Shown: positions 50,339 to 59,558, numbered from the stretch's first letter. The stretch: DNA of 64,000 nt from Marinobacter sp. BW6 (GCF_008107725.1 NZ_VIRN01000083.1:1-64000); one strand, 5' to 3'. Notes: generated by a model from the sequence alone, not told the origin. Numbers and translations: made by a program.

Positions 50339-51616
50339 GTGAACCTGTTTGCTATCAAAACCAGCGCAGTTGCCATTGCCCTGGCGGCAACGCTCAGTGG
50401 TTGCTCGGTCAATCCGGTTACCGGGGAAAAGCAGCTTTCGCTGATCGGGGAAAGCCAGGAGCTCGCCATGGGCGCGGAACAATACGTGCCCACCCAGCAA
50501 ACCCAGGGCGGTCGTTTTTATGTGGACCCGGAGCTGACTCTCTACGTGAGCGAGGTTGGCCAGAAAATGGCCGAAGTCAGTGATCGGCCGGACCTGCCCT
50601 ACGAGTTCGTGGTTCTGAACAGCAGCGTACCCAACGCCTGGGCCCTGCCCGGTGGCAAGATCGCGATCAACCGTGGCCTGCTGACAGAACTTGAGGACGA
50701 AGCCCAGCTTGCCTCGGTTCTGGGCCACGAGGTTGTTCATGCTGCGGCCAAACACAGTGTTCAACGCATGCAGCAGGGTATGCTGATCAGTGCCGGTGTT
50801 GCCGGCCTTGGTTTTGCCCTGTCGGATAACGAATGGGCCGGGCTGATCATGGGTGGCGCTGCAATGGGGGCGCAGCTTGCATTGGCTCAGTATAGCCAGG
50901 GTGATGAACTGGAATCCGATCATTACGGCATTCTCTACATGAAAGAGGCGGGCTACGACCCGCAGGCGGCGGTGGAGCTGCAGGAACTCTTCCTGAAGCT
51001 CTCTGAAGGCCGACAGTCCAGTTTCATTGATGGCCTGTTCGCGACCCATCCTCCCTCAGCAAAGCGCGTGGAGGAAAACCGCGAACTGGTGCAGAAGATT
51101 GGTGCCGGCGGCTATCGTGGTGAAGAAGTTTACGAACGCAAGATGGCCGAACTCCGTTCGCTGCAACCCGCTTACGATGCCCACGACAAGGCCATGGAAC
51201 TGGCATCCAAAGACGAGATGAAGGCTGCTCTGGACAAGGTTAACGAAGCCATTCGCCTGCTACCGCGGGAAGCCATGTTCTATGCTCTGCGCGGCCGCAT
51301 TTATCAGGATCAGAAGGAAGCCGAGAAAGCCGCTGCCGACTTTGAAAAGGCGGTGGAGCTCTACCCCGAGATGTTTAAATATCGTCTTTACAATGGCCTG
51401 AATGCTCTGAGACTCAACAATCTGGACAAGGCCAGAGAGAATCTCACGAAAGCCAATGAAACGGTCCCCACTTCCATTGCGTTCCTGCGCCTGGGCGACG
51501 TTGCGGTGAAACAGAACAACCGAAATGAGGCCATTGCCTATTACAGCAAGGCCGCCGAAGCCAGCGGTGAAGTTGCCGAGGAGGCCAAACGGAAACTGGC
51601 CGCGCTCACGCAGTAA
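50339..51616 (+). CDS. M48-family metalloprotease lipoprotein with TPR repeats
   Basis: This 425-residue lipoprotein has the lipobox L-S-G-C near residue 21 after a short signal. The M48 domain carries L-G-H-E-V-V-H-A-A-A (H-E-x-x-H near 130), with the third zinc ligand in E-S-D-H-Y-G-I and S-x-x-A-T-H-P-P-S downstream. The C-terminal 130 residues are three or four TPR units. The plan is that of BepA-like outer-membrane quality-control proteases. The start is a GTG six bases after gggag; the frame extends to 50246 without signal-peptide sense. A strong terminator follows. Confidence 0.92.
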   Translation: MNLFAIKTSAVAIALAATLSGCSVNPVTGEKQLSLIGESQELAMGAEQYVPTQQTQGGRFYVDPELTLYVSEVGQKMAEVSDRPDLPYEFVVLNSSVPNAWALPGGKIAINRGLLTELEDEAQLASVLGHEVVHAAAKHSVQRMQQGMLISAGVAGLGFALSDNEWAGLIMGGAAMGAQLALAQYSQGDELESDHYGILYMKEAGYDPQAAVELQELFLKLSEGRQSSFIDGLFATHPPSAKRVEENRELVQKIGAGGYRGEEVYERKMAELRSLQPAYDAHDKAMELASKDEMKAALDKVNEAIRLLPREAMFYALRGRIYQDQKEAEKAAADFEKAVELYPEMFKYRLYNGLNALRLNNLDKARENLTKANETVPTSIAFLRLGDVAVKQNNRNEAIAYYSKAAEASGEVAEEAKRKLAALTQ

Positions 51617-51640
51617 CTGTCCCCGGAATCGTTGACTTGA

Positions 51641-51675
51641 AAAGGCCGGAGTCCTGAAGGATTCCGGCCTTTTTG
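51641..51675 (+). terminator. Factor-independent terminator
   Basis: aaaggccgga-tcc and gga-tccggccttttt form a stem of about 13 bp with one mismatch and a small loop, followed by a T5 run, directly after the M48 protease gene. Confidence 0.88.
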
Positions 51676-51713
51676 TTGCTCGGGATCAAGATTGCCGGGA
51701 TGACGCGCATCTT

Positions 51714-51767
51714 ATGTCATCCACTCCATTGACTTTTAGAGCAATAACTCTAAAAATCAGATGACAT
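51714..51767. promoter_or_regulatory. Nested palindrome before the SCP2-like/alcohol dehydrogenase operon
   Basis: An inner perfect palindrome TTTTAGAG-N6-CTCTAAAA (51734-51741, 51748-51755) is enclosed by outer arms atgtcatc/gatgacat (51714-51721, 51760-51767). It ends 13 bases before the ATG at 51781 and lacks a ribosome-site role, so it looks like an operator for a dimeric regulator. The regulator is not encoded nearby. Confidence 0.65.
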
Positions 51768-51780
51768 CAACAACGATTGG

Positions 51781-52335
51781 ATGACGGACATGTTAGCGAA
51801 ACGTATCCAGCCCATGGTCTTTCAGGCGCGCCGCTTGTATGTGGAACTGATGTTCCAGGTGATGGGGCGAGCCCTGCAGGCTGTAAGCGAAGTGGACGAA
51901 AAGGTTCAGAACGAAGCCAGGGCTCTGCCTGATGGCTTTCTCTTTGAGATGATGGTGATGCCGGCCGGCTCAAAGCTGATTGTGGAGCACACCGGCCAGG
52001 GACGCTTCCGTTATCACGGTGACAAGGCACCCCGCCCGGTCGACCTGTCCATTCAGTTCAAACACATTGCCCATGCTTTCCTGGTGCTGTCATTCCAGGA
52101 GAAGACGTCCGTTGCATTCGCCAACGACCGCATGCTGGTAGATGGCGACATTAGCTATGCCGTTCGTATGACCCGGGTGCTGAACCGGCTTGAGTCTTTC
52201 ATCCTGCCGAAACTGGTCGCCAAGCGAGCCGTCAAGGAATACCCGGCCGACCTGCACCTTCCGGAAAAACTGATCAGCGCTGCGCGCATTTACCTGAAAG
52301 TTGCCACCAATTTCGTCGAGACAGTGAGAGCGTGA
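51781..52335 (+). CDS. Hypothetical protein, possibly SCP2/lipid-binding-like
   Basis: This 184-residue protein has no signal peptide. The central part (L-I-V-E-H-T-G-Q-G-R-F-R-Y, D-L-S-I-Q-F-K-H-I-A-H-A-F-L-V-L and D-R-M-L-V-D-G-D-I-S-Y-A-V-R-M) has the strand-helix alternation and G-D pattern of SCP2-type lipid-carrier domains. The match is by eye and weak. Its stop overlaps the alcohol-dehydrogenase ATG (ATGA), so the two work together. A role in handling a lipid or alcohol substrate is inference. It sits immediately behind the palindrome at 51714-51767. Confidence 0.6.
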   Translation: MTDMLAKRIQPMVFQARRLYVELMFQVMGRALQAVSEVDEKVQNEARALPDGFLFEMMVMPAGSKLIVEHTGQGRFRYHGDKAPRPVDLSIQFKHIAHAFLVLSFQEKTSVAFANDRMLVDGDISYAVRMTRVLNRLESFILPKLVAKRAVKEYPADLHLPEKLISAARIYLKVATNFVETVRA

Positions 52336-53522
52336 TGACCAATAAATACTATGAGTTCTTCTGCCCGGTAAAAGTCATTGCCGGCAAGGCCGCCCTTGAA
52401 CACATTCCCTACGAGCTCACGGGTATGGCTGCCAAGCGGCCTATGATCGTAACCGACAAGGGCGTGCGGGCCGCTGGCCTGCTGGAACCTGTGATCGCGG
52501 CTTGCGAAGAAAGCGGACTGGAGATAACGACCATTTACGATGACGTGCCACCAGATTCTTCCACTACCGTAGTGCGCGATATTGCCGGCATCTATCGTCA
52601 GGAGAAGTGCGACTCCATCATCGCCGTCGGCGGCGGTTCAGCGATTGATACCGGAAAAGCCGTCAACATTCTGGTTTCCGAAGGTGGTGACGATATCGCC
52701 AAGTACAGCGGTGCCGGCGTGCTCAAGCACCCCCTCAAACCCTTCTTCGTCGTGCCAACAACCGCCGGCACCGGCTCGGAAGTCACCTCGGTTGCCGTGA
52801 TCACCGACGAAGCCAAGGGCGTCAAGCTGCCCTTCACGTCATCGTTCCTGCTTCCGAACGCGGCCATTATTGATCCTCGCATGACCCTTACCTTGCCGCC
52901 CCACATCACCGCGGCAACCGCGATGGACGCCATGACCCATGCAACCGAAGCCTTTACCTGCATGGCAAAAAATCCCTTGAGTGACGCCTACGCAACAGCA
53001 GCGATCAAGAAAATCAGCCAATCACTCCTGCAAGTCATGGACAACCCCAAGGACAGCGACGGACGGCTTGAACTGGCGCAGGCATCAACCATGGCCGGAA
53101 TTGCGTTCTCAAACTCCATGGTGGGCCTGGTGCACGCGCTCGGACACTCGACCGGAGCCATCTGTCACCTGCCCCACGGCCTATGCATGAGCCTGTATCT
53201 TCCGTATGCGCTGGAATACAACCTGGAGACCATCCGGGAACCTCTGGGCGAGCTCTTGCTGTACCTTGAGGGCCCCGAAGTTTTTGCAGCGACTCCGGCA
53301 AGCCGCCGGGCAGAGGCCAGCATTTCCGCTATCCGGAAACTGCGGGACGCCCTGTACAAGCGGTGCCAGCTGCCCCGGACACTGAAGGAGACCGGCAAGG
53401 TAACCGAAGCACAGCTGGACCACATTGCCGAGATGGCCCTGGATGATGGCTCAATTATGTTCAATCCAAAGGAAGTGACGCTGGAGGATGCCCGCGCGGT
53501 TCTGCGACGCGCCTGGGCATGA
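52332..53522 (+). CDS. Iron-containing alcohol dehydrogenase
   Basis: This 396-residue group III dehydrogenase has the NAD(P) loop V-G-G-G-S-A-I-D-T-G-K near 95, P-T-T-A-G-T-G-S-E-V-T near 140, and the iron-binding set D-A-M-T-H-A-T-E-A-F, with V-H-A-L-G-H-S-T-G-A and H-L-P-H-G-L following. It oxidises an alcohol or reduces an aldehyde; the substrate is unknown. It is coupled to the gene before it by a four-base overlap. A hairpin with a TTCG loop follows. Confidence 0.92.
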   Translation: MMTNKYYEFFCPVKVIAGKAALEHIPYELTGMAAKRPMIVTDKGVRAAGLLEPVIAACEESGLEITTIYDDVPPDSSTTVVRDIAGIYRQEKCDSIIAVGGGSAIDTGKAVNILVSEGGDDIAKYSGAGVLKHPLKPFFVVPTTAGTGSEVTSVAVITDEAKGVKLPFTSSFLLPNAAIIDPRMTLTLPPHITAATAMDAMTHATEAFTCMAKNPLSDAYATAAIKKISQSLLQVMDNPKDSDGRLELAQASTMAGIAFSNSMVGLVHALGHSTGAICHLPHGLCMSLYLPYALEYNLETIREPLGELLLYLEGPEVFAATPASRRAEASISAIRKLRDALYKRCQLPRTLKETGKVTEAQLDHIAEMALDDGSIMFNPKEVTLEDARAVLRRAWA

Positions 53523-53531
53523 AAGACAAGC

Positions 53532-53552
53532 GGGGCCTTTCGAGGCCCCTGT
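53532..53552 (+). terminator. Terminator after the alcohol dehydrogenase
   Basis: ggggcct-ttcg-aggcccc (53532-53549) is a perfect 7-bp stem with the stable TTCG tetraloop, followed by a short T-containing tail (tgtttc). Confidence 0.7.
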
Positions 53553-53688
53553 TTCAAGATTGCCTGAAGATAGAATTCAAATCATTGAAATTGACCAGGT
53601 AAGAGAGGAGAATCTGTCGACACTGGCAGGGATGATAGCCGGGTTCGTTTTCCACCTACAGTACCTTTCCGTAGAGAGCCCCCTCCAC

Positions 53689-54471
53689 ATGCAAAATCGA
53701 TGTTCCTGTCGCATTCTCTCGGCTCTGAGTTCCCTGCTCCTTTTCCTGGCAACGCTCTCATTTTCAGCAGCAGGCTCCCCGGAAACATCCGCTGAAAAGC
53801 CGGTTTTTCGTTTCAACATTTCGCCTAATGGCTACCCACCCTACCTGATCGTTGACCAGAAAAACCCCTCCGGAATCATGTGGGATGTCGTCTCCGCAGT
53901 TGCCCAGCGCATGGGCTACACAGTCATTGCCGAACAGATACCGCGAAAACGGGTTGATGAGATGATCCTGCAGGGCTATATCGACGGCACGCCAAGAGCC
54001 CGGGAATGGGCGGACGACCCCGAGCAATTTCTGTTCACAGACCCGGTGGTCGACATAGATGAAGTATTTTTTGTGCCCGCTGGTTCAGGTTTCTCTTATG
54101 AGAGCCCCGAGGACCTGATTTCGAAAACCGTCGTCACTCATCTTGGCTACCGGTACCCTCTACTTGAGCCCTACTTCGCGGAAGGCAAAATCCGCCGGTT
54201 TGACGTGTCTCGGGACCGGGACATGTTTACCTTTGTTCTGCACGGGGACCGCTTTGATGCCGCCGTAGCTGACCGCCTTGTCGGCAAATGGATTCTGCGG
54301 AACGAGGGGCTACGGGAAAGCTTCGACATTGCCAGTCAAAGCATCAGCCATTACGGGCTCCGGCTGATGTTGCGAAAGGACTGGGAGTCCTTTGCCACTA
54401 ACTTCAACAAAGAGCTGGCTCAGATGAAAGAGAATGGCGAACTAGACGCCATTCTCGCCAATTATCGATAA
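53689..54471 (+). CDS. Periplasmic solute-binding-like protein
   Basis: This 260-residue family-3 binding fold has a signal peptide (about 1-28, S-L-L-L-F-L-A-T-L-S-F-S-A-A). F-N-I-S-P-N-G-Y-P-P-Y-L-I and G-I-M-W-D-V-V-S-A-V-A-Q-R-M-G-Y make the first lobe, and L-G-Y-R-Y-P-L-L-E-P-Y near the hinge starts the second. No permease or ATPase genes are nearby, so it may serve a remote transporter or act as a sensor subunit. The ATG at 53689 was chosen because it opens the signal peptide; the ribosome site is poor. Confidence 0.82.
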   Translation: MQNRCSCRILSALSSLLLFLATLSFSAAGSPETSAEKPVFRFNISPNGYPPYLIVDQKNPSGIMWDVVSAVAQRMGYTVIAEQIPRKRVDEMILQGYIDGTPRAREWADDPEQFLFTDPVVDIDEVFFVPAGSGFSYESPEDLISKTVVTHLGYRYPLLEPYFAEGKIRRFDVSRDRDMFTFVLHGDRFDAAVADRLVGKWILRNEGLRESFDIASQSISHYGLRLMLRKDWESFATNFNKELAQMKENGELDAILANYR

Positions 54472-54483
54472 ACGCTGCCGCTT

Positions 54484-56970
54484 TTACTCCAGACGTCTTA
54501 GCAACAGCATCGGCGACACGCTCAGAACCGGTCGGAGCTGCCAGCGGCCAAACAGGGCAAGGACGACAGCACTTACCAGCGGAATGGGCAGCACCACGTG
54601 CCAGTGCCACTGGAACGCACCCTCGAACATCCGGAATTGAAGTGCCCAAACGGCCGCCTCGGCGGCAACCACGCCCAATAAACCCGCAAAACCACCCAGT
54701 AACGCGAACTCGAGCATGGTGCTACGCACCAGCAGACTCTGGCGGCCACCAAGAGTGCGCAGTAACGCGCCTTCTCTCTGTCGGTCGCGGAGCGTCGCAC
54801 TGACCACCGCCGCCATCACCACAAGCGCCGCGGCAAGAATCAGTGCCAGAATAGCTTCAATAGCCTGAGTTACCTGCCGGACAATCTCCTGTATTCGCTC
54901 AATCACATGGTCAATTTCCAGTACCGATACGGTCGGGAACTGCCGGGAGAACTCATTCAATGCATCCTTCCTGTCCTTGGGCAGGTAGAAGCTGGTAATC
55001 CAGGTTGCAGGCATCTCCGTCAAGCCGCCTTCCGGCGGAAACGCCATGTAGAAATTGGGCTTCATGCTGTCCCACTGAACCGTGCGAATACTGGTCACAG
55101 CCTCCGTTACCTTCTCGGAGCCGATCGTGAAGGTGAGTTTATCGCCCAGTGACAACCCGAGCTTGCCGGCCAGTTCGGCTTCTACAGAAACACCGTCTTT
55201 CTGGTTCTGGTCAAACCAACTGCCTTCAACAATCTCGTTATCTTCCGGCAACGTCGACATCCAGGTCAGATTCAGCTCGCGATTGAGGGCGTTGACGTTC
55301 TCGTCCTTGCTGACTGTCTCTTTCACCGGCTGGCCATTGAGCTCGGTCAGGCGTCCGCGAACCATCGGGTAGAGTTTATCCAGGGGCTGACCACGCTCCT
55401 GCCAGAACGCATCGACATCCTCCACAGCTTCCGGCGCGATATTAATCAGAAAGTGGTTGGGTGCATCACTCGGCAACTGGGCCTGCCAGTCGGACAGCAG
55501 TGACGTGCGCACCAGTATCAGTGTGGCGGCCAGCATCAGCGTCATCGCAAACACAGCGATCTGGGACAGACTGGCCCGCCGATGCCGATACAGGCCCACC
55601 AGTGCCAGGCGCCAGGAATTGCCTCCGCCCCGGACCTTACGCAGTGTCGCAACCAGCAGCCAGCCCACCAGACCCAACGCGCCAAGCAGTAGCGCAAGAC
55701 CACCCAGGAGAGAGACCACCAGGGACAGTTCACCAGCGTACATCCAGACCAGACCGAATACCGCTACGATGGCAACGATCATGTCTGGCAGCGCCTCACG
55801 CCCGGTTTCACCAGGCTGGCTACGTAACACCCGCATCGCCGGAACATTGCGAAGCCGGCGCACGGGCGGATAGGCAAAGGCGAACAGGGAGACAAGGGCC
55901 GTCAACAGCGCAGGGGTCAGAGCACCAGGGTCAAGCTGGAAATCCACCGGTCGCTCCAGTACCTCGCTCAGCATCCGAGTCAGCAGCCAGTAAAGCGGTA
56001 TGGCGACCAACAGACCACCAACGATACCGGTAACGCCCCAGAGTGCGAGACGCCTGAGGTAAAGGCCGCCGATACCGGCACCGCTCAGGCCCAGGGTTTT
56101 CAGCAGCGCGACGGTGTCGCGCTGGGACAGGGCATATTGCCGACTCGCCACGGCTACCGCCACAGCGGCGAGCAGAACCGCAAGGCTGCCACCCAGCAGC
56201 AGGAATCGTTCGGCACGTTCCAGGGAACGGGAAAAGGTTTCACCATCCCGCACACCTTCCCATTCATGGCTCGGTTCAAGCCGGGGCTGAAGCCATTGAT
56301 AGTAGGACTCCAGCGAGGCTTCATCACCGGCAAAAAGATAGACATACTCTACGCGGCTGCCCTCCTGGATAACCCCAGTGGAGGAGACATCGTCCACGTG
56401 CATCATCACCCGGGGCGCCAGAGCCGAAAGCCGAAAACCGCCATCCGGTTCACGAATAAGAAGACCGGACACCGTCAGGTTCAGGTTCCCGACTTCCAGG
56501 GACTCGCCAATATCGAGATCCAGAAGTCTGAGCAAACGCGGGTTAATCCAGACCTCTCCCGGCCCGGGACCCTGGTTGACCAGCTCCCTCGTGCCCGATG
56601 GATCCCGCTGGATCTCGATATCGCCGCGAAGGGGATATTCATTGCTCACGGCCTTGACCGACACCAGTTGGAAATTATCGGCGCCGAACACCATGGTGGA
56701 AAATTCCACCATTCGGCCGGTTTCCAGCCCCTGCTTGGACGCTTGCTGCAACCAGGAATCCGGAATCGGGCGTCCGTTTTCTGCTTCCAGCTGACGATCT
56801 GCCGCCAGGAACGAGCTGGCTGAAGAAACCAACGTGCGCTGCAGCTGGCTGGCAAACAGAGCAATGGTGGCAACCGTGGCGACGGCAATGATCAGAGCGG
56901 CCAGAACGACACGAACATCCCGTTCCCGCCAGTCCCGGCGGACTGACATCAGTTTTTTTGCAGCAGCCAT
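54484..56970 (-). CDS. ybbP: ABC transporter permease YbbP
   Basis: This 828-residue FtsX/MacB-like permease has the YbbP pattern. F-L-A-A-D-R-Q-L follows the first TM helix, then V-E-F-S-T-M-V-F-G, S-V-K-A-V-S-N-E-Y-P-L-R-G-D-I and A-P-R-V-M-M-H-V-D-D-V. TM blocks lie near 265-400 and 430-480, and a final block ends L-S-V-S-P-M-L-L-L-R. Its ATG overlaps the ATPase stop by one base. With YbbA it forms an inner-membrane complex of uncertain cargo, in the conserved order next to tesA. Confidence 0.92.
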   Translation of the reverse strand: MAAAKKLMSVRRDWRERDVRVVLAALIIAVATVATIALFASQLQRTLVSSASSFLAADRQLEAENGRPIPDSWLQQASKQGLETGRMVEFSTMVFGADNFQLVSVKAVSNEYPLRGDIEIQRDPSGTRELVNQGPGPGEVWINPRLLRLLDLDIGESLEVGNLNLTVSGLLIREPDGGFRLSALAPRVMMHVDDVSSTGVIQEGSRVEYVYLFAGDEASLESYYQWLQPRLEPSHEWEGVRDGETFSRSLERAERFLLLGGSLAVLLAAVAVAVASRQYALSQRDTVALLKTLGLSGAGIGGLYLRRLALWGVTGIVGGLLVAIPLYWLLTRMLSEVLERPVDFQLDPGALTPALLTALVSLFAFAYPPVRRLRNVPAMRVLRSQPGETGREALPDMIVAIVAVFGLVWMYAGELSLVVSLLGGLALLLGALGLVGWLLVATLRKVRGGGNSWRLALVGLYRHRRASLSQIAVFAMTLMLAATLILVRTSLLSDWQAQLPSDAPNHFLINIAPEAVEDVDAFWQERGQPLDKLYPMVRGRLTELNGQPVKETVSKDENVNALNRELNLTWMSTLPEDNEIVEGSWFDQNQKDGVSVEAELAGKLGLSLGDKLTFTIGSEKVTEAVTSIRTVQWDSMKPNFYMAFPPEGGLTEMPATWITSFYLPKDRKDALNEFSRQFPTVSVLEIDHVIERIQEIVRQVTQAIEAILALILAAALVVMAAVVSATLRDRQREGALLRTLGGRQSLLVRSTMLEFALLGGFAGLLGVVAAEAAVWALQFRMFEGAFQWHWHVVLPIPLVSAVVLALFGRWQLRPVLSVSPMLLLRRLE

Positions 56971-57698
56971 CAGTGCGCGATCTCCTGCGCTGTTTCCGGT
57001 TCGGTGAGAACGCCAGCTTCAATGTGAAACTGCCGATTGCAGCGAGCCGCCAGATGTTCATCGTGGGTGACCATCACCAGCGTTGTGCCCTGCTCCCGGT
57101 TCAGCGCCATCAGCAGATCAGAAACTGCCTGACCGGTACGATTGTCCAGGTTACCGGTCGGCTCATCAGCGAACAGAATCAGCGGGTCAGACGCGAACGC
57201 GCGAGCAATGGCTACCCGCTGCTGCTCACCGCCAGACAGCTGTCTGGGTGTGTGGGTCAGGCGCTCGCCCAAGCCGACTCGCTCCAGGAGCTCACGGGCC
57301 CTTTTGTCTGGTGAAGTCATACCGGCAAGTTCCAATGGCAGCATGACGTTCTCAAGCGCAGTGAGCGCCGGCAGGAGCTGAAAGGACTGGAACACAAACC
57401 CAACCCTGTGTGCCCGTAGCTTTGCCCGCTCGTCCTCGCTGAGCTTACTGATCACCGACCCGTCCAGCTCCACCGTTCCCTCAGTGGGCGTATCAAGGCC
57501 CGCCAGCAAGCCCAAAAGCGTAGTTTTGCCCGAACCGGAGCGCCCGACGATGGCTACGGATTCTCCCCGATTGATTTCAAGAGTGACCCCTTGCAAGATC
57601 GTGAGCGTATCGGTTTCAACACTGACGCGGTGAGTCAGGTTTTTTACCCGTAACATTGGGCTCTGGCTTTCCGGGTTAACATTGGTCATCTGATTCAC
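56970..57698 (-). CDS. ybbA: ABC transporter ATPase YbbA
   Basis: This 242-residue ATPase has Walker A G-R-S-G-S-G-K-T-T, Q-loop V-F-Q-S-F-Q-L-L-P-A, signature L-S-G-G-E-Q-Q-R, Walker B L-F-A-D-E-P-T-G-N-L-D and switch H-D-E-H-L. The start is a GTG five bases after gggag; an ATG three codons in has no ribosome site. It is divergent from the esterase gene tesA, the same arrangement as in E. coli. Confidence 0.93.
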   Translation of the reverse strand: MNQMTNVNPESQSPMLRVKNLTHRVSVETDTLTILQGVTLEINRGESVAIVGRSGSGKTTLLGLLAGLDTPTEGTVELDGSVISKLSEDERAKLRAHRVGFVFQSFQLLPALTALENVMLPLELAGMTSPDKRARELLERVGLGERLTHTPRQLSGGEQQRVAIARAFASDPLILFADEPTGNLDNRTGQAVSDLLMALNREQGTTLVMVTHDEHLAARCNRQFHIEAGVLTEPETAQEIAH

Positions 57699-57751
57699 GG
57701 AATCTCCCGATCCTGGGTCCTGAAAACGGCTTATAGGTGTCTTCGTTGTCT

Positions 57752-58381
57752 ATGCATACGGCATTGGTGTACGTCAGATCAATTCTTTTTCTTGTAGTTT
57801 CCCTACTGTCCCTGCCGGCAGTGGCCAGCCAGACCACGCTGCTTATTGTCGGTGACAGCCTCAGCGCCGCCTATGGCATACCCTCCGAAACTGCATGGGT
57901 GCAGTTGCTGCGTAAACGTCTGGAGAGCAAGGGACTGACGGGCTGGACAGTGGTCAATGCCAGCATCAGTGGAGAAACCACCGATGGCGGTGCTCGCCGG
58001 CTGCCCGAACTCCTTGAGGAGAATGACCCCGAGGTGGTGATTATCGAATTGGGGGGCAACGATGGCCTTCGCGGCTTTCCGCCCAACGTTATCGAGTCCA
58101 ATCTCGCCTCCATGATTGAAAAGGTCCAGAGCTCGGGTGCCCGTGCCGTGCTGGTGGGCATGCAGATACCACCGAACTACGGACAGCGGTATACAGAATT
58201 GTTTGCTGAGATTTACCCAAAGCTATCAGACCGTTACGACACCGCTCTGGTTCCCTTTTTCCTCGACGGTATCTACAACCAGGACGGGCTGATGCAGGAC
58301 GATGGTATTCACCCTTCCGAGGAAGCTCAGCCCAAACTGCTGGAAAAGGTCTGGCCTGTGCTCAAACCAATCCTGCAATAA
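57752..58381 (+). CDS. tesA: Periplasmic arylesterase/thioesterase I
   Basis: This SGNH hydrolase of about 209 residues has a signal peptide (cleavage near V-A-S). Block I is I-V-G-D-S-L-S-A-A-Y-G (catalytic Ser), block II N-A-S-I-S-G-E-T, block III L-G-G-N-D-G and block V D-D-G-I-H-P-S with Asp and His. It cleaves acyl thioesters and esters and has lysophospholipase activity in relatives. The start could also be a GTG at 57737; the ATG is preferred by signal-peptide length. Confidence 0.92.
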   Translation: MHTALVYVRSILFLVVSLLSLPAVASQTTLLIVGDSLSAAYGIPSETAWVQLLRKRLESKGLTGWTVVNASISGETTDGGARRLPELLEENDPEVVIIELGGNDGLRGFPPNVIESNLASMIEKVQSSGARAVLVGMQIPPNYGQRYTELFAEIYPKLSDRYDTALVPFFLDGIYNQDGLMQDDGIHPSEEAQPKLLEKVWPVLKPILQ

Positions 58382-58388
58382 AGCCGGA

Positions 58389-59354
58389 TCAGCTTAATCC
58401 TTGCAGGAAAGCCAGGGCCCGGCGCTCTGACCAGTAGAAGCCATCCTTCGCATGCTCGACAAACCCCACATGGCCGCCCCAGCGAGGCGCTTCCAGGCGT
58501 ACATGGGCGCCAAGCTGCCGCCGGGATTCCGGGAAGCACTGCGCTGACAGGAACGGATCATCGGCGGCATTCACCATCAGCGCCGGCACCCGGATATCTC
58601 GCATCCGCCCCAGCGCCGAACACTGGGCCCAATAATCCTGAGCATCGCGAAAGCCATGCAGAGGCGCCGTGTAACGGTTATCAAACTCGTGAAAGCTGCG
58701 GATGGCATCAAATCCCGAAACATCAATCAGGTCCGGAAACTTTTCTGCCTTTTCCTGCATTTTTATCTTCAGATCCCGAAGAAAACGCTGCATATAGATC
58801 TTTCTGCTGGGTAGCGCCAGCATATCGGCGCTACCGGCCAGATCACAGGGAACTGAATAGGCAACGGCGCCGCAGATCCGGCTGTCCACCCGCTCACCCT
58901 GCTCCCCCAGATAGAGCAACGTCAGATTGCCTCCCATACTGAAACCCGACAGGAACAGGGTGTCGTAGGTGCCTGCCAGACCATGATCAATCACCAGGCT
59001 GAGGTCTTCGGTGGCGCCACTGTGGTAAAACCTTGGCTGTCGGTTCATTACCCCGCCGCAGGAGCGGAAGTTCCAGGCCAGAACGTCCCAGCCCTCGCGT
59101 AACAGAGCCCGAGTAAGGCCAAGCACATAGGGCCGGCGACTGTGACCTTCCAGGCCGTGAGACACGATGGCCAGGCGGTCACTGCCCTGCCGATACCAGT
59201 CCAGGTGCAGTTCGTCGTCATCCGGTGTGGCAATAGTTTCCGCTTCCGGATCCACCATTGGCACCTTGCGAAACAGTGTGGGCCAGACAGACTGGACGTG
59301 GCCGTTGCGCAACCACGGCGGCGGACGATAGTGAAGTGCCCTGCTTTCGTACAA
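58389..59354 (-). CDS. YheT-like alpha/beta hydrolase
   Basis: This 321-residue hydrolase has W-L-R-N-G-H-V-Q-S-V-W-P-T near the N-terminus (the AB_hydrolase_4 mark), I-V-S-H-G-L-E-G-H for the oxyanion, W-N-F-R-S-C-G-G, and S-G-F-S-M-G-G-N as the nucleophile elbow. D-D-P-F-L and G-G-H-V-G-F complete the triad. The start is a TTG seven bases after aaagg; no ATG lies near. Relatives act on esters; the substrate here is unknown. Confidence 0.9.
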   Translation of the reverse strand: MYESRALHYRPPPWLRNGHVQSVWPTLFRKVPMVDPEAETIATPDDDELHLDWYRQGSDRLAIVSHGLEGHSRRPYVLGLTRALLREGWDVLAWNFRSCGGVMNRQPRFYHSGATEDLSLVIDHGLAGTYDTLFLSGFSMGGNLTLLYLGEQGERVDSRICGAVAYSVPCDLAGSADMLALPSRKIYMQRFLRDLKIKMQEKAEKFPDLIDVSGFDAIRSFHEFDNRYTAPLHGFRDAQDYWAQCSALGRMRDIRVPALMVNAADDPFLSAQCFPESRRQLGAHVRLEAPRWGGHVGFVEHAKDGFYWSERRALAFLQGLS

Positions 59355-59378
59355 TTTTTAGCCTTTCATATCAGGGGG

Positions 59379-59407
59379 TTGACCCCGTAAATCAAAGCGC
59401 TTAATAT
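59379..59407 (+). promoter_or_regulatory. Sigma-70 promoter of tRNA-Asn
   Basis: TTGACC (59379-59384), exactly 17 bases, then TAATAT (59402-59407), followed by a G/C discriminator (gcgcgcc), as in stringently controlled stable-RNA promoters. Confidence 0.88.
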
Positions 59408-59426
59408 GCGCGCCACTTGATGCTGT

Positions 59427-59502
59427 TCCCCGATAGCTCAGTTGGTAGAGCAACGGACTGTTAATCCGTTTGTCGCTGGTTCGAGCCCAGCTCGGGGAGC
59501 CA
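59427..59502 (+). tRNA. tRNA-Asn (GTT)
   Basis: This 76-base tRNA has a 7-bp acceptor stem (tccccga/tcgggga) and discriminator G with encoded CCA. The D-loop is a-gctcagttggtagagc, the anticodon stem-loop acggactGTTaatccgt has anticodon GTT, and the T-arm is ctggttcgagcccag. All invariant positions look normal. It has a promoter at 59379 and a terminator at 59512. Confidence 0.98.
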
Positions 59503-59511
59503 CTTATTCCG

Positions 59512-59548
59512 AAATGCCGCTGCTTTCTGTAAAGCAGCGGCATTTTTC
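59512..59548. terminator. Factor-independent terminator after tRNA-Asn
   Basis: aaatgccgctgcttt and aaagcagcggcattt (59512-59526, 59531-59545) form a perfect 15-bp stem with loop ctgt and a trailing T-run. The A-run on the left makes it work for the opposite aminopeptidase gene (stop at 59559) as well. Confidence 0.93.
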
Positions 59549-59558
59549 GTTTGTGGCC

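Noticed and set aside
53689..54471. Binding protein as part of an ABC uptake operon
   Set aside because: No permease or ATPase for uptake is adjacent; the ABC genes next to it are the YbbAP exporter on the other strand.
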